A stretch of 64,000 nt of DNA, from assembly GCA_963082875.1 (NCBI GenBank), contig OY720099.1, positions 8,928,001-8,992,000 on the forward strand, written 5' to 3'. This document shows, piece after piece, positions 1-15,000 of this stretch. The notes beneath the pieces were generated by a model. That model did no database searches. It saw only the letters and a list, made by a program, of their open reading frames with translations, and was not told the DNA's origin. A program made the translations under genes and the position numbers. Position 1 is the stretch's first letter. Every line of letters begins with the position of its first letter. This stretch comes from Corella eumyota. Its lineage: Eukaryota > Chordata > Ascidiacea > Phlebobranchia > Corellidae.

Positions 1-23
1 AAATTAAAAAAAAAGTTTTTTAC

Positions 24-3000
24 CTGTTCTATTTCAGCCATTTTTGATTCCATAGTTAAAGTGGAAAGCAAGGAGGCAAGTTTTTCGTCCAAAGTCTGAC
101 ACTTTTGTGCCATGGCAGGGTCGTTATCTGCTGTGTAGGACCTTCCAACCTTTGCCACAAAATCTTTTACAGTTTCACATAATACGCTGTCAAAAAATAC
201 AATTTTTTTTTTCTTTGTAAAAAAATCATATTATCAGTAAAATTTAAGAGCATATTAATAAAAAATGTATTTCTTAAAACTAAAAAAAGGAAATTAAATT
301 AGGTTAAAATGTTTAAAGTATTTAGGAGATATCAAAGAATGTTTGCAATTAAAAAATTTTTTTTTAGAGTTTTCTTACGTTGCAGAAGAAAGAATTTCAG
401 AGGTTTGATCAGAGTTTAACATTGTAGCTAAATGATTGCATACTGTGTGTTCGTATTCTGTCATTGGCAACTAAAAAAGCACTTACATTTTATGATCTAT
501 CATTAATAAGGTCTAGGATTTAATCAAGGACCTCATGTACATGTTAACTTAACACGCCACCAGAAACAGATTTTCAAAGATGCGAAAATTTTAAATTTTG
601 TATTTAATAGATAACTATATAAATTACTTCTTTAATTAAAATTTTCTTGCAAACAATACATAGTTTTAATTTTTTAATTTATTATTAAGCTTACTATTGG
701 GTCTATATTTTGAGGCATTTGTAATGGAATGGGTAGTTCCCCTTCATAAGTCTTTATACTCCATCTACGATAAAAAATACAAAAATATGATCAAATTGAT
801 ATGAGAAATGTTTGTGCTTCTTTTAACATTGTAATTAAAAAAACAGCAATGTAGTGTTGTGGGTGTAACACTTGGCTTCACAACATAAAGTTATTGATTT
901 CGTCGATTTTGTAAAGTCTGCTATTTTAAATTGTGGATAAATAAACATTTTCAAAAACATTACCTTAAGATTTCTTATTAAAATTTCACTTTTAACTTTT
1001 TTAAACAAGTTTTTTTATACTAACAACAAAAAAATAGTTTGCCAAAACCATTTGTTACATAAAATTGTAGTGTGTTTATGTACCTGTCTAGTAGCTTGGC
1101 ACTTGCACGTTCATATCTTTCAATAATAGCAGGTACTTGGGTATCATCATCACATACATTCCCCCAACCCATTACCTGTGCTAAGTCATTTCCTGTACCT
1201 AGTGGTAACACTCCTACTTGGGCCTGAATACCAACAGAAAATTGTTAAACATAATGCGAAAATTTTTAGGTAAATTAAACAATTTCCAAAAATTAATTAA
1301 GCACCCTACAAGCTGTATTTTAATTGTCAGAATATAGTCTCTCAATCAACAAAAGTTTAACAATTTACCTACTCTTCACAAATAGTATTTTTTTATTTTA
1401 AATTCCTATAATTAAACATATATACATTAATAAAAACTAAAAGCTTTTATTAAACTGTGTAATAATTACCCTGAAAAAAAAAACCTGTAGGTTTGAAGGT
1501 GGTTTGCATACTATTTACTTTTTTTTGTACTTTTTAAAAAGAATTACCTTGGAATGCAAATTAAATTTATCAACCTCAGACAACACCCAACCAATAGAAC
1601 CATCACCTCCACATATTAGTATTCGAAATGTGTCAAAATTTCGAAACATTTTCAATCTAAAATGAAATTGGGTATAAATAATAAACAAGAACAGGTAATA
1701 AGTATTGCAAATATATTGCATTCAGGGGCATGCATATTCAATTTAGAATATTTTTTAAACAAATAATAGAACTAAATTAAACTTTAAAAACACAAATTTT
1801 ATAAAGATTTAAGCTTCACTTAAAAAATTTTAAAAAAAACAGTTAAAGTAACTAAAGATTATTCAATAATACCTGCAATGTTTTTTACATTTTTTTTTTA
1901 AAAACTTTCTCAAAATCATTTAAAAAAAGAAGATTAAAAATTTTTATTAAAAAGTTGCAAACATGACTAAGTATATATTTAAAATTTACCCGAAAAAACA
2001 ATGTCAGTTTAAAGAACTTGAAACCTTTTATAAAAAATTATAATGAATAATATCATTTAAAAACTTATCTCGTTTTCAGATAATATTTTTTAGATTTTAC
2101 TTGAAATTATATCAGCAATTGTAAATGTTAAAAAATAGTTTAGTTCCTTATCAAAAATTTAATTTCAATTTTGTCTTCGTAATTTTGTCTTATTTAGTTT
2201 TTTATGATCTGATTTAAATTAGAACTCACCCGACTTGAGGTTCAGTCATCATGAGGTCAAAAACCTGAGCAGGGTTGAGGTATTGCCTGAACCTCCTGAC
2301 AAACTTAACTCCCTGATTATCTCCACTCTTTGAATTAACAAAAACTAAAAGTGGGCTGGTGCATTGAGCAGAAGGTGATGCTTGCCAGTAATCTTGAATT
2401 TTTAAAAAAATTTTTTATTTTTTTGTAAGGTTTATTAAAATGACACAAATACATATATATACCTTTAAATTAAAAAAAAAACAAGTATGTTAGTTTACAT
2501 AATGAGGTTTTACACCAATAAAATAAAGCGCAGACTTGGGCAACCTTAATCCAATAGATTTAAATGTTGATCTGACCAACAACAAAGTGTTATAAAACAG
2601 GATTTATTAAACTTGTTTTAAGTGATATAAAACCATAAAAAGACAAGCTCATAGCCTTTTAGTTATATAGCGAGTACACAAAACTTTTTTTTGATTACTG
2701 CGTTTATAAGAAAACATTACTGTTCATTAAAATAAAGTATCACATTGACTTTAGAACGGTAATCAACTGTGTGTGTGTGGAGTAAATGTAATAAACCTTC
2801 TTCTGTATTTTATTTTTTTCTATGAAACTTTTAAAATCTTATTAGGTTAAAACTAAAAAATTGACCAATTCAGGTATAAAACAACACATCAACACACACA
2901 ATTTAAATTACCATCAGAATCTTGAGAATGAATAGAAGTTGGAGGTACTATGGAAAGTTTGCATGATCCTAAACTACATCTTCTTGGTAAGCTTGCTTTA

Positions 3001-6000
3001 CAAGCTGAGTGAACCTATTGACATATATAAGTTATTTGTTGACTATAACTTGTCCTGTTTTTAAATACTGATGTTGTTTAAGTTTTTCAATTTAAAAACT
3101 ACTTCATTTAAAACAAATATTGCCATCTTTAAGAAATGTGTTTTTTTTTAACCCAAATAAACATAACATAATTAATATTATTATAGAAGAAAAAACGCAC
3201 AGTTTTAAAGTTTAATTTTTTATTCGAAAGTTAAAGACTTACCACACTACGACACCATAAACATCTTAAATCTTGTAGTCTCAAAACACTTCCACAAGTC
3301 TTATCACAGACAATGCATTTGGCACTAACAGGTAGGTTGCCTTCTAACCATTGATGAGGCACCCAAAGCTGTAATTTCATTCAATTAAATTAAATAATGA
3401 ACACTGTCTATTTTATTTGTGTTTCATATATATAATCTATGCAGTAAATAAAAAAAGTACTAAACAAATTTTAATAATTAATTTCAATTTTTACAAGGTA
3501 AACTACAAAATTTAAAAAATATTTAATTGTAAAGAAACAATTTTTACCGAAAGATTTTTACACAGCAAGGTATTTAAAAAATAAATTAAAATTTTTTACC
3601 CCTTCTTCTTCCTCAATAACTTGTTTCCCAACAGTAGCCAATGTTGCCCACTTACAATTATTCGGAGCTTTTGTTGCACATCTTTTATGAGCTTTAAACT
3701 TACAAACTGAAATAAATAAATACACTTTTAAATCTCCATTTTGAAAAAAAAAATAGTTTACAAAAAATGACCAAATATATATATCATAATTACAATTTTT
3801 AAATCAAATTTTGAGAAAAATTAAGAGAAGAAAAAAATGTTTAAAATAACTTTGTTTAAAAAAATTTAAAATAAACTGATCACTGCAGCGACGCAGCATT
3901 TTCGAAAATGCTATTTTTAAACAAATGACAACAATGCCTTTTTTTATGCGTAATTGGAAAAAAAATGTAATTTGCCTTCTTCCAAAACGTGGGAAAGGGT
4001 GTCAGCACATTAATAACATTTTTATTGATTTTTTTTGTCCAAAAAAGAAAATTAGAAAGCCTGAGACTCCTTCTAACCTTTAAATGTCAAACGCTAAATA
4101 AGAGTCCTAAATTTGTGTACAATAACCATATTCAGTGTTTATTTCAATACCAATATTAACTATAAATTATATCAATAGAAAAATATCCACTTAGCAAAAT
4201 TTTGTTATCAAACCTAATGTAATTACTATTTCTAAATTCAAACAGCGACAGAATCAACCTTTTTTAACAAGGTGGTGTTTATAAACATGTTTGGAGACAA
4301 TATAGTATTGTTTTTAACATAGAAAATAGTTATTAAATTAATCCAAAAATAACTGATAGAATTATTGAAAACTCCCCTCCAGCTGCTAACTATACAAATT
4401 CTACTTCTAGAATTTTAAAATAGATTTTTGTTTTATTTTCCGTTTTAAGCAGAATAAAAATTTTATGATATAAGGGGCAATTCACAAAAAAAATTTAGCT
4501 TTTTTATTTATTTGTACTTTACCGTGTTAAAAAAATGTGTATAATTAAAAATCTGTTTTTGTTATGCCTTATTTACATTTTTGTTAGCTATACATAATGG
4601 TGTGGTCATAAACTTTCTAGAATAACTAATGTTACAATCAAAAAAGTGTTTTTACAAAAATAATTATATTATCTTCGTAAAAAATATATATACATTATAA
4701 TATGAAAAATATAAAGTGTAAAAAAAAATTTACCGTCACAAGATAAGCCATGATTCATAACACCAGATAACAAAAATGTATATAATTAAAAATCTGTTTT
4801 TGTTATGCCTTATTTACATTTTTGTTAGCTATACATAATGGTGTGGTCATAAACTTTCTAGAATAACTAATGTTACAATCAAAAAAGTGTTTTTACAAAA
4901 ATAATTATATTATCTTCGTAAAAAATATATATACATTATAATATGAAAAATATAAAGTGTAAAAAAAAATTTACCGTCACAAGATAAGCCATGATTCATA
5001 ACACCAGATAACACTTCTCTGCAAACATTACAATAAGTTGGTCTATTATGAGTACAAGCATACCAGTTGTGGCCATCTGAAAAGTTATCCATATATACCT
5101 GATGGGGCTGAAAAATAATAAGTTATTAATTATAAAATAGAATTTTATTACAATTTAAAAATTTTCAAATTCCAAAAAAGGATTTTAAAAAACAATATCG
5201 AAAATTTATAAAAAAGTTTAGCATTTTAAAATGTCGTAAATAAAGTAAAATATTAAAAACATTAATAAAGTAAAACGTTAAAAACTTTTTTTTATTATCA
5301 AAAAAAAGGTGTTTTTAGTGCAATAAATCACATAGTAAGTACTTAAAAATATTTTATAAACATTTACTTTCAGAACTAAATTATTGACTTAGCCAATCTG
5401 ATTTGTAGTAAAGTTTAAATTTAAAAAATATCAAACTGCTAAAAAATTTAAAAAGATTGTCTTTTAATTTCTAAAGCAATTGTTAAAAAAAGTTTATTGA
5501 AAATTGTAAAGATATCAATTTTATTACAGTTTTTACAATTTGGATTCGTTGGTTTCTTAAAAATTAAGAAATAAAATAAAAGTTTACACAAGACACTGTT
5601 TTACGCAATATTTGATCACGTGACCGTGCTATCGTAAAACTTCGGCGTGACGTAATAATGCAAATCAAACGTTCTGACAACAAATTGACTTAAGTTTAAA
5701 AATAGACAAAAACAAACAAAAACGCTACGAAAAGACGAAAACATTTTCAACTTTTAAAGGCCTACTAAAACACATTTTCAAGCTTTTTAACGGCAAGTAA
5801 TGCCTTTCTTTTAAAGGGCAATGGCCTGTGTGTGTGACATCCAATAAACCTATATAATACCTGCTATAAATTTTACTGTGTAGTAGTACTTTAAAGTATC
5901 TATAAAACAACACTCACTTCCGTGCGTCAAACAGTTTATTAAAAACTGCTGTTACCGCCGTAAAGCAATACCACATTTCTATTTAAAATGCATTGGAATA

Positions 6001-9000
6001 CAGTGCACCTCTTTTCTCTTTAACTTCATACGAAAATTGCGTTTTTTTGCAGCTAAGGAGTAAAAATCTGTTCGGTACAAAAGAATATAATAACACGAAA
6101 GGACTATACTTTTAATGCAAGGGAGTAAAAACAATTTTATTACACGTAGTTTTATAATAACAAAACATGACTACAATGCTATTTAAAAGGGATGAAAATT
6201 AATTCAGTCATGTACATAGTTTTAGGGGTGAAAATTAATTCAGTCATGTACATAGTTTTAGGGGTGAAAATTAATTCAGTCATGTACATAGTTTTATATT
6301 AACAAATTAAGGCCCTAATTCTATTTAAAATACATAGAAATAACGCAGCTTACTTCTCTAAATATTGTAAAAACTTAAATTTTTTACTTGCAGAAATAGA
6401 GTAAAAATTGACTTTACCATACGCATTGTTCTATAATGACTAAGTTGTTAAAAACTAAAATTTGGAGAGCATACAAAAAATAATTTTAAACAAATATGAA
6501 AAATAAACAAACAACATAACACTATCACAACTGTCCAAAAATATGTTATTTAGCCCTAAGCTTGTTGCACATTGCTAAACATTACTACATCTTACTACTG
6601 TAACCTACACTTTGCTGATAGTAAATATACGTTGTATTAATTAGTAATATTCCAAAAGGAAGCTGAAAACATTTTACTAATTAATCAAAAAAAATGTTGG
6701 TAGTCTTGCTTACATATTCTACTGATTACACAGTAATACAAGTTGTTTTGAAATAATATTTTATTTGCTTAATTCTCCTTACGTCTGGCACTCTTTTAAA
6801 AAAATGGCAACCAAAATACGTAAAACGTATGTTGACCGCATTTTGTGGTTTAAATTTCATAGAATTGAATTAAAGCTTGCCTTAAGAAGCAAACGATTCA
6901 GCAGTCGGTTATAAGCGTACAATGCCCTTTGGCCAAACGACGCTAAAAATAAAATAATGCGTTTACCTCGACGTTATTTTGGAAGATTCTTTTTTTCCAA
7001 CCAGGTTCCATAAGCCTCAAAATTATATACTCGAAATAAAGGATATCCTATGCTACTGAGCTGAAAACATGTAATCTGTAACCCTTTACCGACCAGATGA
7101 CTTTTTGGCTTAGCTTAGAATAAAGCAAGCAGGTGCATGAAAAGGTTGAATATACAATGAGGTAAAATTATTCTTAACGACTGACAGATTAAGTTAATGA
7201 CCTTAAATAAGACTTAATAGGCGTAGACTGTATCTACAATAAAATGTTATAAGTTTAACAGAATAGTTGATAAAACGTCATATCAAAAAAATATTTGAAC
7301 TTTTGACAACGGAAGACCGTCTTTTAAAAAAACGTTCAAAAATATTAATGTATTTTTGCTCTTTCGTTTAAGACTTCATAATTTCACAATCTAAAATCTG
7401 TCAAATAAATTTTAAATTTAAAATGTAAATTTGATTTTTAATTTTTCATAATTTAATAACGTAGGGTAGTTTAAAACAGCAACCTAAATTTTAAAATTTT
7501 TTTATTTTTCTTACTTTATTGTATAGCTTTTTTATAAAGTTATAAAATAAATCTATTTTAGCTACATTGAAAACAATAAATCACACCATTGTATATCTAC
7601 ATTATTGCAACAAAAATATATTTAAGCCTTTAAGGTATCATTTAAAACTGCAATGTAAGACCTTTAGTAATTTTATTTTTAACGTCTGACACAACAGTCT
7701 TTTGACACTTGCATGTAACAATAGAAAATTTGTAACAATTCAAATCGCTTCCTGCATTGCTACGCTTTAATGCGAAGGGAAAAATATTTCAAAGAAAGGC
7801 GTTTACAATATTTATGATGCACTCACTGCGTAGGACCTTTACAAGACATGAATAATCAACCGCAACTTGGTAGAATCTGACTATTTTTAATACGCCTTTC
7901 TATACACGTGGTTTATACAGGAAATATTTTTCTAGGTTTTGCTGGCAAACAATTGAGTAAAATTAATTCTCGATTATTTGCATTCAATTTTGTGCATCCC
8001 AATGAAAAACACAATGGAACTAAAAATAGCGTTAACAGTAAAAGATCTAAGAAATAGGCTTTACAACTCGGAATAGAACCGTAAATAGATTTTGCCTTTT
8101 ATTTCTTACAGAAAAATTTGTAATATCAACTTAAAAAATAAACCCTAACTTCATTTTAAACTTTATTTTTACATTAAGTAAAACGTTAAAAATATAGCAA
8201 ATCGCACATAGAAACTAAATTACTCAACAATAACGACCTTAAAATGGTAAACTCTTTATTACTTAGACCTAGTTTATCTTGCATTTATAAACAAACACAA
8301 AATGCGTCAATTATTAGTAAAATTGAGTTGAATGATAACGTAGCAAAGAAGAAGATATGATCTTCGGGTTGGTATTTTAAAGTGCGCGTTAAATAATGGC
8401 AATGCCTAAACTATTGTTATAATCTATAACATGAGACAATCGATAAATTTTTCATAAAAGATACTATGACATTGGAAACCCAAGTAAGCATGTGAAATCA
8501 GATATAAAAATAACGTAAGCCAAAATAAGAAAAAATATTTTTTTTTCTTTTTTTACATATATAACAAAAATCTTTAACATTCTAAACTGTGTCACTTAAA
8601 TTATTTTTGATCTGTAAAAAAACTAAGTTATATATTATTAAGCTATTTATAACAGCCTGAAAACTCAAATTTTCGAAAAACTTTGAACTATTTTTCGTGA
8701 GTTCGCAATTTATATATAACTTACTGGACAACACAATTAATAATTAATTAAAAACTTTTTTTCTTAAAAAAACATGTTTACAAAATGTGGTATGACTAAC
8801 CCTAGCTTTGCTTTCTTTTAAAATCGGGAAAACAAAAACGCTAATAATTTATAAAAAAAATCTGTGTAATCGATGGACTCTATTAGATCGCTTATGGATC
8901 ATATTATATCTAATACATTTAACCTTATAAAGCCATAATTTAAAATTAGCTCCTATTATATTACTTTTAAAATACAAAAATCTAATAGATCCTGGGTTTC

Positions 9001-12000
9001 TAATTAAATACAATTCTCATATAAAAACAACGTTATTTATATTAGTTGCACGATTATATGCGCTTGATTAGCCAGACTTAAATTACATCAGAAGATTGAT
9101 TGTTTTCGGCCACGATTAAATGCCCGAGGACTCCGCAGAACTTAAAATATTGCTCGGGGTCCATGTGCAGGCAACAGTCCGTGAACTTGGGGTTTTAAAT
9201 AAGGCACGATTTGTAATCAGGTCGTGCGTCACCCAACACTACTGGGTCAAATTTTGTTTTGATGACGTCACAGTGAGTGTGCACTATCGCAAAGGAATGT
9301 AGTAAAATCGAGGAAAACAAATTACAAAGATAATGCGTAATGGGGAATTCTTAATACCTGAAAACCAATACATCACACTTAAAGACTTTAAAATGCCTGC
9401 AACCCTTTTTCGCAAATTTTAATGGGGTGAAGTGGACTTTGCTAAAAAATACGTTTTTTGTAAATTTTCGCCGCGTTACAAAAAAACAGTTTTTGTAAAA
9501 TTTCACTAAATATTAAAATAAAAATAATTGTAAAATATCTTACCGAATAAAATTCACCAGCTTGTACCGCCCGTATTGCAGATATCCATTCGTCCATTTC
9601 TCTGCGTGAATGTGCACTTAATATTAAACTATGGAAAGGCCCGATGATCTAAAGATTAAAAAAGATAAAAAATAAAGAATTATAGGTTTAATTTTATTTA
9701 AACCCCTAGATTTAAAGTTTAAAGATGAAAAAAATTATAAAGTAAAAAAAGGGTCTTACCGAAAAAAAATTTAATACAAAAATGGACTTACAAAAAATTA
9801 ATAGAAATAAATAAGAGATTAAAAAATCTTACCGAAAAACTACAGTTTACAATTTTTGTACTTCTTTCTGCGACACTAGAGTCAGCAAGATCGATTTCAT
9901 TAAAAATTTCCGACTTTAAAATACAAAAAATTTTCACACTAATACGTAATTTAAAACAACTCATTTTAGAGATTTACAGATTGGTAAAAATAGAAGATAA
10001 AAAAGACCCGTTAAGCTTGCAAAGTTTGGGGAATTTTTACCAATTTTGTTTTGTTAGAAAACAGCATAAGAGTATAAAAAAAAAAACAACAATGAATAGT
10101 TTTTTTACATTCGCCTGCATTAATTATTTATAACTTTTACAGAAAAATAACAAACTTTTTTTTTTGCTAAGTTGAGACAATAATACAGTTAAACATTTTT
10201 ATTTTTAACAAAGATTTTTATATAAAAATGCAAAGTTTAAAGTTTAATCAAAAGTCTTGAAGAGCACATAAATTTTTGGCTAATAGACTAGGCTATTATT
10301 TTAATTAACAATAGAATAATAAGATACTAACTAAATAAAATCAAAAAAAAGTTTACTTCAAAAACAGAAAAATAAAAATTATTTGAGTAAAAGTATTTTG
10401 CAAAAACAAAAAATATAAAATATGTAAGTTACACGATAGTTGCAAAAAAATTTAAAGTCTGAATTTTAATACCTTAACTAAGCAAGCCCTTTATAAGTAA
10501 AGTACTGCAATTTAACTTATATACCAACAAGTTTATCCTACTTACGTCCTCATGTTTGGCATAATACAACCTCCTTGGTCGAAGCTTGAAGTATCTTGAT
10601 CGCCATTTCTGTTGAACATATATGTTTTGTTTTATTGTTAGAAATATAAGTAAAACTTTCAAAAAAATTTTAAATTAAATTTTTTAAATAGTTTTCAATT
10701 TTTTTGGAAGTTAAAAAAAAATGTATTACAAACTTTTTTGTGATGAATTAATAGGAAATTTAGTTACTGCAAAAATAAGTGCGTTTATATCATTGTTCCT
10801 ATATACAGTTTGTTAATATTAACCGTTTATTATTCAACTTATTATTCAACAAGAATAATTTATAAGAGTAACAATATTTAATTTTTTTCCATTTTCTTTA
10901 TATTTTTACCTGAAAAGATGATGAAGTTTGTTTTAATAAATATCCCTCTTTAATGCAAACCTGTCCAAGAAAAACAATTTTTAATTTAATAATAATTTAA
11001 ATTTTATTATAAAGAATTAAAACAATTTATTAAGTTATTTTCTTTATCTTTGTGATCATAATTTAAATACAAAACAGTACAGATATTTTTAGTACAAAGT
11101 AGAAAATATTTTTTTAAATTTTTGTAACTAACGTAATTTAAAGTGTATAAGGTTAATTTTTCTTTATTACAAATACCTCATTTATTTACTAGGTAACAAA
11201 AAAATTTAAAAAACAAATTAAATTTTTCTTTTAATAAAGATTTTTACTAACTTTTTACATATATAAAACTAAAAAAACAATAAACAATAGCACAATATAT
11301 CTATTTATATATTAATTAGGGTATTTTCATATAGATCTAAAGTTTAATTATTATATATATACCAAATACAAAATTATTTGTTCAAAAAAACAAAAAGCTT
11401 TTTTTTTGAAGTTTGTATAACAACAGCTCTAAATCTAAACACTGAGTTTTTGTTAAAAAATTTAAAAAGGAAATTTGAACAAAAGTTTTCTTGGAAAATC
11501 CCCATTTAAACACAAGTCCTAAAAATAACCCAAATACCAGTAACGTGTTCTAAGCACTGGTGCACAAACTTTTTTACAGTTTAAACCAAAAAAAAAACAA
11601 CCCCACACAGTAAATTTCAAAATATAATTCCTTTTTTATTTTTTTGTTCATAATTAGATATTGACTAGCGAAGTTTTTCAAACCTTGGCTGGTATTAAAT
11701 TCTCAACGGTGTATTTCTTGGGCAGAGATCGGTTTACGGCCATACCGTAAAATTTTATTTATAATTCCTGCTAATTAAAACGTTTTCTTGGGTTGTCAAA
11801 TGTCCATGTATTACATTGCAAAGCATTGCGTTTAATTAAAGCAAATTGCAAGCGATCCCTACTCAAGCCAGTAACATAATGCACTGGTGCTATCTATCAA
11901 ATGTCCTAAGTCTATAAAATGCTAAAACTAGTAAAGAAGAGGTTAATACCTGCGCAAATTCGGTTAACCAAATCCAAATTATACATAGCCTAAGCGAGCA

Positions 12001-15000
12001 TATGCTTTTCAATATAAATTGCGCGGCCTGACAAATTAAATAACACGTTGCTTCATATTCTTTAACTAGCTTATGCCAACGTTGTAACACCCGAATATAG
12101 CTTTTACCACATAACGACCCGCAAAATATATGTTTTTGAAACGCCAAAACAAAATGACGATAAAGCGAATGACGACGTTTATATATTAAGTTCGGTGCTG
12201 CATAATACGTTGGATAAAAATAGAGAGACCGCATTTTTTTCTCCTTTCCAGCATTCGGCATTTTGTTGGGTTTTAGGGCAAATTTTACCGTCTAATAATA
12301 GTTAAATTATGCAACCAGCAATACGTATTTTGTTGTGCCGCTTTAAATGCATTCAAATGCACTGTAACTGTTTTATTATATTTGACCTTAAGTCCTTTAG
12401 CTGCAAATTTAAAATATGCATAATTAATCTAAGTCCTCGAATCTACGTTACCGTCACTTTCCACGAAGATTGTGCATGTAAGTAGTTCAGAATGTTAAAA
12501 GCGCGAACCCAAATTACCCTTCAATATCTAATGACGAATTGATTAATTATTTAACAGTTAAAAAAACGAATAAGACAAAAATGGGCCATTTCCGCAGCTA
12601 GCAGCTCAGCCCCTATATTTTTCTAACTAATACATACTTTTCTAGTATGCAAATACCCAATGCTGCTAACCAACGCAACCGGTACGTATGCCAAAGCGCT
12701 TTAAAAACGTCCCTAACTTAATTAAATAAAGGCGCGTTGGTAAACGTTAGAGACATATGTTTATACCTATTGTTATTGTTGTGGTGGTCGTTTTATATAG
12801 TGCAGCAAAGCAAGTATATGCGCCTGATAATGTCACGTATTTCTGAGCTGATATTTTAAACTGAAGCAGCCTATGTTTTTATATCGTGTTACCTATTCTA
12901 AGCTTATCCTTTTTTAAATTTAATTAAAAAACCTTGTTTAAGTTTTACTAGATACTCTATTTTCCTTATTTAAATAATAAGTTTTTATTTGTCTAATCTC
13001 TTAAACTAAACAATGCGGAATTTGCCTGTATTTTTTTTATAAATAACTGATTTTATTAACACCTTTCTGAAGACTGATAATAATTCACGACTTTCGCTTT
13101 GATTTGTCTATAAATAGAAACAGGTTTATTGCCTTGAAACCTAATGAAAAAAACATATCCTATTCTACACTATAATTAAATACAACTTTTGGACAATTTT
13201 TACTTTTGTTTTTACACATTGATTCGTACTTCGTACTTTTTAACACGGGTGCTAAAAGTAAATCATTTTTTTCACTGTAGTGTAAGATTAAATATTTTGC
13301 CCTGGAGTTATTTTAAAACAACTGTATTATTCGAATTAACGTCTCCAAGGAAAACATGACAATCCCCTGGTGGGATTCGAACTCGGGAGGTTTGGTCAAT
13401 GCCAAATCCTGATTAGCTTTTAATTTCCAAAAATGTTTTCAAAGACATTTCAAGATATTTAATTAGAACAAAAGTTAAATATAGTTATGTTGCAAAAATA
13501 AAATTGCAATAAAGACAAGTAAAAATTTTAAATACTATTCATCATTTATAAAAAAAATTTTAAACGAATTAAAACTGGCACAAGTTCATTATTTATTTAT
13601 GTTTCAAGTCAAAAAGAAAACGTGCATTTGAATCGGGGTAAAAATAAAGTTCTATTTATGGCCCCATCTGTGGATTTTTTATTCTTGTTCCTGACTTAAT
13701 GTGTTTTAAAGTTATGCAATTGGTTTATTATTCGATTTTTTTGGCAAATCATACGAATCATTCTGACTCAGCAAATTTAGGGATTACTGTCACATCGACG
13801 GAAAATATGTTGTTAAATAGAGATTTGACCGAATACCATATTCCTAAAAACATTCATTTGAAAAACCCAATTTCTGAAAAAAGTTAATTGAGTATTGGTA
13901 AAATGTTGTTTTCAAAATTTCGGTTTTGGGGAAGTGTTCATTTGGTTTAACAGTTTTCGGTAATAGAGGCGGATACCTAATTTTAGCTAGTGATGTAAGC
14001 GTTAATTGGTATTTTTTAAAGATCTTTCCGTGATTAAATGTGTTTATAAGTGTGCTAATTTTAATAGGGTATGTTAAATTTAAAATATTTTTAATACCTC
14101 TTAAAAAAGGCGTTTTTTTAACGTGACTTGCATAGCGCCACTAGTGGCATACAATTTTATTTTCACTTTCCGGCAGAGGTGCTAACGAGCAGTTGATTTT
14201 GTAAAAAAAATCGAGATGTCAAAAAACAAATTAAAAATATTGAACGGTCAATAATATAAAATATCGTAATTAAAAAAAATCAATTTTCCTAAAAAAAACA
14301 ATTAAAATGAAATAGAGACATCTGCAGGCCTTCTTACCACGAAATCGTAATTTAGGTTTATATTTTAAAAGAACTGTTTAACATTATTGAAAAACGCCTT
14401 TAAAAATATAATATATTAAAAATATAACTTTTATTTTCTAAAAGCAGCATTTTATTATTCTATTTTTACCTTATTACTTTAATGTGTTTAAAGGTGTTAA
14501 AATTATATTGTATGTATTTTAAATTTAAATTAATATTTTTTAAAATTAAATTTTTAAATATTTAATGATCATATAATTTTAGAATTCACAAACTTGCCAC
14601 AATATTATAAAACCAAGTTATATCGAAATCATACAACACGAGACCCTATGTCGCCCTGTGGTAATAATTTCTTGGCAGGAGCTGTGAGAATTTTGTGTTT
14701 CGAAAATCGCTTATCAATTTTTAATTTCACTTCAACGAAGTTAATACGTTTCACGTTTCCGTGGTGGCATGTGAATTGTGTACGGGGCTTTTGGTGTGTT
14801 ATAAAAGCAGTGTACCTTTTTTGGTATCCCCTATTTACTAAAAATATTTGACCGAATGGAAATTTCCCCGATTTATTTTTTAAGATTAAGGTTTTCGATC
14901 CAATGCTTGTTTAAAAATGTTTTTCAGTAACTTGCAAGTAATTCTGATTTAATTCAACAGTAATGATATTTAAAATTGTACTGTAGCGAATAGTGCCAAA

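Noticed and set aside
9120-9302. 60-codon plus-strand frame in a less AT-rich patch of a kinase intron
   Set aside because: No family resemblance and no matching splice context; a regulatory patch with TGACGTCA is simpler.
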